Translations under genes and position numbers: made by a program | Assembly: GCA_002320935.1 (NCBI GenBank) | Contig: DCLG01000079.1 | Coordinates: forward strand, 8,764 to 18,335 | Length of the DNA stretch: 9,572 nucleotides | Source: Pedobacter sp. UBA1654 | Lineage (GTDB): Bacteria > Bacteroidota > Bacteroidia > Sphingobacteriales > Sphingobacteriaceae | Reading direction: 5' to 3' | In this document: piece after piece, positions 6,214 through 9,572 of the stretch | How the letters are laid out: the number at the start of each line of letters is the position of its first letter | Position numbering within the stretch: position 1 is the stretch's first letter | Notes under the pieces: generated by a model | What the model was told of the DNA's origin: nothing | The model's input: only the letters and a program-made list of their open reading frames with translations | Database searches by the model: none

Positions 6214-7254
6214 ATGTTTGAAAATAAGGAACGTACAGATATTGCGCTTTTAGGGGAATTTGGTTTGATCAAACACCTGACGGATAGTTTCAAGATCCGT
6301 CATGAAAGCAGTACAAAAGGAATTGGTGACGATGCAGCGGTGCTGAATTTTGAAGGAAAAGAGGTGCTGATCTCTACGGATCTGCTGCTTGAAGGGATTC
6401 ACTTTGATCTGGCCTACGTACCGCTGATGCATTTGGGCTACAAGGCCGTGCAGGTGAATCTAAGCGATATTTACGCGATGAATGGTATTGCTACTCAGAT
6501 TACCGTTTCCATTGGCTTGTCGAGCAAATTTCCTTTGGAGGCTGTTGAGGAAATTTACAAAGGTATTGAGCTTGCCTGCAACAAATTTAACATTGATTTG
6601 GTTGGTGGAGATACTTCGACCAGTAAACAGGGTTTGGTAATCAGTGTGACGAGTATTGGCTATGCCGACAAAAAGGACATTTGCTACCGTAATGGTGCGG
6701 GTGAAGGTGATCTTGTTTGCGTTTCAGGTGATCTTGGCGGTGCGTATGTGGGACTGCAAATTCTGGAACGCGAGAAGCTGATCTTTTTAGAAAATCCGAA
6801 CATACAGCCGGATCTTGAAGGTAAGGACTATATCATTGAGCGTCAGTTAAAACCAGAAGGAAGAAGGGATATTGTTGACCTGCTTGCCCAGATGGACATT
6901 GTTCCCACTGCGATGATTGATGTCTCTGATGGTCTGGCTTCGGAGATCCTGCATATCTGCCAGCAATCGGAGAAGGGCGTTACGCTTTATGAGGAGAAAA
7001 TTCCAATTGACCCGCTGACCTACGAAACCGCAAGGGAACTTGGACTGGATCCAACGGTTTGTGCGCTGAATGGCGGTGAAGATTATGAATTGCTGTTTAC
7101 CATTAAACAATCGGACTATACCAAGCTAAAGAATGATGTAGACATCAGTATCATTGGTCACATTACGGATAAGAACTCGGGGTGTAAGATGATCTCGAAA
7201 TCAGACAATGTACATGAGTTGAAAGCGCAAGGATGGAACGCTTTTAAGCTGTAG
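6214..7254 (+). CDS. thiL: Thiamine-monophosphate kinase ThiL
   Basis: ThiL phosphorylates thiamine monophosphate to thiamine pyrophosphate with ATP and belongs to the PurM/SelD-type ATP-binding superfamily. The 346 residues match family length (about 320-350). Motifs in order are GIGDDAAVL (36-44) and STDLLLEGIHFD (54-65), metal and substrate binding in this family. They are followed by VNLSDIYAMNG (81-91), LVGGDTS (129-135), VSGDLGGAYVGLQ (170-182), DVSDGLASEI (236-245) and NGGEDYELLF (286-295). The ATG at 6214 is the first in-frame start after a stop at 6181-6183. The preceding stretch AAAGAAGAAATT is A/G-rich. The gene lies 85 bp after nadA in the same direction with no obvious terminator between, so read-through from nadA is plausible. 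It ends before a strong hairpin terminator. All recognisable motifs are intact. Confidence 0.97.
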   Translation: MFENKERTDIALLGEFGLIKHLTDSFKIRHESSTKGIGDDAAVLNFEGKEVLISTDLLLEGIHFDLAYVPLMHLGYKAVQVNLSDIYAMNGIATQITVSIGLSSKFPLEAVEEIYKGIELACNKFNIDLVGGDTSTSKQGLVISVTSIGYADKKDICYRNGAGEGDLVCVSGDLGGAYVGLQILEREKLIFLENPNIQPDLEGKDYIIERQLKPEGRRDIVDLLAQMDIVPTAMIDVSDGLASEILHICQQSEKGVTLYEEKIPIDPLTYETARELGLDPTVCALNGGEDYELLFTIKQSDYTKLKNDVDISIIGHITDKNSGCKMISKSDNVHELKAQGWNAFKL

Positions 7255-7278
7255 ATATTTACGGTTTAACCTTAAATT

Positions 7279-7324
7279 AAGCCTTTTAATTTGCAGGAGT
7301 ATGGTGCAAATTAAAAGGCTTTTT
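7279..7324 (+). terminator. Strong intrinsic terminator after thiL
   Basis: A perfect 16-bp stem (7279-7294 with 7306-7321) and an 11-nt loop begin 24 bases after the thiL stop; the run of five T is 7320-7324. It lies between the convergent thiL and rmuC genes, 8 bases beyond the rmuC stop. The stem is symmetric and may also act on rmuC transcripts, but on the - strand only AATTT follows it, so the + direction is favoured. Confidence 0.9.
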
Positions 7325-7332
7325 CATGAAAA

Positions 7333-8640
7333 CTACTCGGTGATCAGACTCTGATCCAAGAACTTACTATCGATTTGTTTGTTTGTTTTAGCACCTAAGC
7401 GTTTGATCTTTTCTGCGGTAGTGGTCAGGTTGCCTGCACCATGGGATAATTTGTTTAAAGCTTTATCATAGCAATCCTGGCTGTTCCTCAGGTTTTTTCC
7501 AAGGCTTTCCATATCGTTAAGAAATCCGATATACTTCTCGTACATACTGCCACTGAGTCTTGCAATTTCAAGTACGTTTCTATTCTGACGTTCCTGTTTC
7601 CAGATGCTGGCTACGGTTCTAAGGGTGGCAAGTAGCGTAGAGGGACTAACAATTACAACTTTACGGTCCCATGCATAATTGAACAGCTCTGCATCTTCCT
7701 GCACAGCAATACCGAAGGATGATTCAATAGGGATAAACAGCAGTACAAAGTCCGGGGAGTTGATCTGATAGAGATCCTGGTAGTTTTTGCCTGATAAATT
7801 CTGAATATGCCCCTTAATGGAATTAACATGTTGTTTGATGTAAATCGTCCGCTCCTCTTCTGAGTCTGCACTGAGCAGGCGTTCATATGCGATAAGAGAT
7901 ACTTTTGAGTCGATTACAACGTGTTTCTCGTCCGGGAGGTCTATCAGGACGTCTGGCTGTAATCTGTTGCCTTCAACGTGGTTTAATGAAGCTTGCACAC
8001 GGTACTCCCGGTCTTTGACCAATCCTGAGCGTTCCAGCACCTTTTCCAGGATGATCTCGCCCCAGTTGCCCTGTTTTTTATTATCCCCTTTAAGCGCTTT
8101 GGTCAGATTATTTGCATCTTCCTGAATTTGCTTGCTCTGTAGCATCAGCTGCGATATGACACCTTTGAGCATGTTCCTTTCATCAGACTCGTCCTTGTAT
8201 ACTTTTTCAACTTTCTGTTCAAATGCCTTGATGTTTTCTTTCAGCGGATTAAGGATCAGGTCCAGGTTGATGCGGTTGCTCTCGGTAAACTTGCTGGTCT
8301 TATCTTCGAGTATTTTATTGGCCAAGTGTTCGAATTCGAGTTTAAATTTATGTTGCAGTTCCTGAATGTATTGTTCCTGTTCCAACTGCCGGCTTAGTTG
8401 TGCTTTAAGGGCTTCCTCGGCCTTTATGGCCCTGCTACGCTCCATCATGAAGCTTTCACGCAGGTCACGGAGCTCATATTCAATGCGGAGCTTTTCTGCG
8501 GTATGTCTTTCCAGGTTCCTCTGATGTTCCAGTTCCTTCAGTTCCAGAATTGCCTGATGCTGGTTTGTAGCAGGTCGCTTAAAGAAGATGAACATCAATG
8601 CACAAATGAAAAGCAGCAGTGCGATAATGAGGTATTCCAT
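7333..8640 (-). CDS. rmuC: RmuC family protein (DNA recombination protein, nuclease-like fold)
   Basis: RmuC proteins are membrane-tethered, predicted nucleases; in E. coli rmuC limits inverted-repeat rearrangements. This 435-residue copy starts with a membrane segment (residues 3-20, LIIALLLFICALMFIFF in part). A long charged coiled coil follows (about 28-185, many E/K/R/Q). The globular domain opens with KKQGNWGEIILEKVLERSGL (188-207), a family signature. The core QPDVLIDLP (228-236) and HVVIDSKVSLIAYERL (240-255) supplies the PD-(D/E)xK-like residues D230, D245 and K247, with E195 as a further acidic candidate. Family motifs FVLLFIPIESSFG (298-310) and VVIVSPSTLLATLRTVASIW (328-347) follow. 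The ATG at 8640 directly precedes the membrane segment. The gene is convergent with thiL and divergent from the metallopeptidase gene. The exact biochemical activity of the family remains little tested. Confidence 0.95.
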   Translation of the reverse strand: MEYLIIALLLFICALMFIFFKRPATNQHQAILELKELEHQRNLERHTAEKLRIEYELRDLRESFMMERSRAIKAEEALKAQLSRQLEQEQYIQELQHKFKLEFEHLANKILEDKTSKFTESNRINLDLILNPLKENIKAFEQKVEKVYKDESDERNMLKGVISQLMLQSKQIQEDANNLTKALKGDNKKQGNWGEIILEKVLERSGLVKDREYRVQASLNHVEGNRLQPDVLIDLPDEKHVVIDSKVSLIAYERLLSADSEEERTIYIKQHVNSIKGHIQNLSGKNYQDLYQINSPDFVLLFIPIESSFGIAVQEDAELFNYAWDRKVVIVSPSTLLATLRTVASIWKQERQNRNVLEIARLSGSMYEKYIGFLNDMESLGKNLRNSQDCYDKALNKLSHGAGNLTTTAEKIKRLGAKTNKQIDSKFLDQSLITE

Positions 8641-8686
8641 ATTGCTAATATTTTTATAAAAGATTGGTTTATTCCTGTCGAAATAA

Positions 8687-8721
8687 CAAAGATATTAGTA
8701 AAATATAAACATTCCTACAAT
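8687..8721 (-). promoter_or_regulatory. Candidate rmuC promoter (Bacteroidota type)
   Basis: On the - strand, ATTG (8721-8718) precedes TATCTTTG (8694-8687) by 23 bases. The -7 box is an exact TAnnTTTG match, the spacing is at the long end of the accepted range, and the rmuC ATG lies about 46 bases downstream. It is a pattern match only. Confidence 0.45.
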
Positions 8722-8726
8722 AATTA

Positions 8727-8760
8727 TTTGAGTATTTAAATCCATAATGTGCTAATTTTT
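8727..8760 (+). promoter_or_regulatory. Candidate promoter of the metallopeptidase gene
   Basis: TTTG (8727-8730) is followed after 22 bases by TAATTTTT (8753-8760), seven of eight positions of TAnnTTTG. It would give a leader of about 50 nt. It is a weak pattern match in an AT-rich spacer. Confidence 0.3.
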
Positions 8761-8819
8761 TGATCATTAGCCATTTAGGGAACACTTTTTGAGTTGCAGG
8801 GTATAACTCATACAAGCAA

Positions 8820-9515
8820 ATGATTACTTATATCATATTCATTATACCTGTACTGATCACCAGTATGATCGTACAATGGAGATTCAGAACGAAGTTCTCC
8901 AGGTATTCAGAGATGGAATTGAGTTCAGGATTATCGGGGAAGGAAGTTGCGCAAAAGATGCTTCTGGATAATGGAATTTTTGATGTGCAGGTTATGAGCA
9001 CTGAGGGACAATTGTCCGATCATTATAATCCCAGGAACCGTACGGTAAATCTAAGTACAGACGTGTACCACGGACGAAGTGTAGCCGCAGCAGTTGTTGC
9101 TGCACATGAATGCGGGCATGCCATACAGGATAGTAAAAGCTATAAATGGTTGTATTTACGTTCGGAGATGGTTCCGGTAGTGTCGCTATCTTCTAATTTG
9201 CTGCAATGGATACTGATCATAGGTATCCTTTTAATCGGATTTACCGGCAATCCGGTGGTTCTGAGCCTGGGTGTTTTTGGCTTGGCAGTAGTGACCATCT
9301 TTAGTTTGATCACGCTCCCTGTTGAGTTTGACGCAAGCAGAAGGGCACTATTGTGGATCAGTAATAATAAGTCCGTTATGTTCTCCAAAGTAGAGCATCA
9401 GCAGGCAAAAGATGCGCTATGGTGGGCTGCAATGACCTATATCATCGCTGCGATAGGTGCTTTGGGCAATCTGTTCTATTACCTGGGCATGTTATTCGGA
9501 AAAGGAAACCGGTAA
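8820..9515 (+). CDS. Membrane zinc metallopeptidase, YugP-type (Zn_peptidase_2-like)
   Basis: This 231-residue protein matches the length and plan of YugP-type neutral zinc metallopeptidases. There is a membrane segment at residues 2-19. A soluble part then carries SGLSGKEVAQKMLLDNGI (36-53) and DHYNPRNRTVNLS (67-79). The HExxH zinc site HECGH is at 96-100, with E97 as catalytic base. Further hydrophobic segments lie at about 118-140, 144-166 and 203-225. LPVEFDASRRA (166-176) follows, where E169 is the likely third zinc ligand. All parts of the active site appear present, and it presumably acts at the inner membrane; its substrate is unknown. The ATG at 8820 begins the first membrane helix. 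It is divergent from rmuC and separated by 179 bp. The last 57 bases of the window (9516-9572) hold nothing I can identify. Confidence 0.92.
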   Translation: MITYIIFIIPVLITSMIVQWRFRTKFSRYSEMELSSGLSGKEVAQKMLLDNGIFDVQVMSTEGQLSDHYNPRNRTVNLSTDVYHGRSVAAAVVAAHECGHAIQDSKSYKWLYLRSEMVPVVSLSSNLLQWILIIGILLIGFTGNPVVLSLGVFGLAVVTIFSLITLPVEFDASRRALLWISNNKSVMFSKVEHQQAKDALWWAAMTYIIAAIGALGNLFYYLGMLFGKGNR

Positions 9516-9572
9516 AACGATCAGTATAGGATTAATTTAAGCGGTAAGGTACGATTAAGGAAAACTCTGGTA

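Noticed and set aside
6149..6253. 34-codon ATG frame in the nadA-thiL spacer overlapping the thiL start
   Set aside because: It is made largely of the tandem repeat, runs out of frame into thiL, and shows no coding features.
8641..8819. Small gene or RNA in the rmuC-metallopeptidase spacer
   Set aside because: Only AT-rich sequence with candidate promoter elements was seen; there is no stable hairpin or credible reading frame.

Overview
The window looks like an ordinary chromosomal stretch from a member of the Bacteroidota, most likely a Sphingobacteriaceae/Pedobacter-type organism. The reasons are AT-rich spacers, genes without clear Shine-Dalgarno sequences, several matches to the Bacteroidota promoter pattern (TTG/TTTG plus TAnnTTTG), and protein types common in that group. 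The genus is inferred from protein style only; no database search was possible. I saw no insertion sequence, prophage, CRISPR array, tRNA or rRNA, and no sign of recent transfer.

Layout, left to right. (1) The C-terminal part of mnmG (tRNA wobble-uridine modification) runs in from the left edge and is followed by a long hairpin with a T-rich tail. (2) A 544-residue lipoprotein with an N-terminal Ig-like (Big_5-type) domain and a carboxypeptidase-regulatory-like domain follows on the + strand. Its end overlaps by 8 bp the end of a convergent gene, and its best terminator lies inside that opposing gene. (3) On the - strand, nadB (L-aspartate oxidase) is followed after 10 nt by a gamma-class carbonic anhydrase-like gene, apparently as one transcript. 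(4) A 398-bp AT-rich divergent spacer separates nadB from nadA. It holds a near-perfect 20-bp palindrome and four GTT-N3-AAC dyads. (5) nadA (quinolinate synthase) and thiL (thiamine-monophosphate kinase) run on the + strand, separated by 85 bp containing a 20-bp imperfect tandem repeat. A strong 16-bp stem terminator ends thiL. (6) rmuC runs on the - strand, convergent with thiL. (7) A membrane zinc metallopeptidase of the YugP type runs divergently from rmuC on the + strand; the last 57 bases are non-coding.

How the genes fit together. NadB oxidises aspartate to iminoaspartate and NadA condenses that with dihydroxyacetone phosphate to give quinolinate, so the two divergent genes are consecutive steps of de novo NAD synthesis. 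The third enzyme, NadC, is not in the window. ThiL makes thiamine pyrophosphate, so the centre of the window is a cofactor-synthesis block. The flanking genes (mnmG, lipoprotein, rmuC, metallopeptidase) have no evident tie to it. I found no convincing previously undescribed system. The best leads are regulatory: the dyad cluster between nadB and nadA, and the terminator hidden in an opposing coding sequence.
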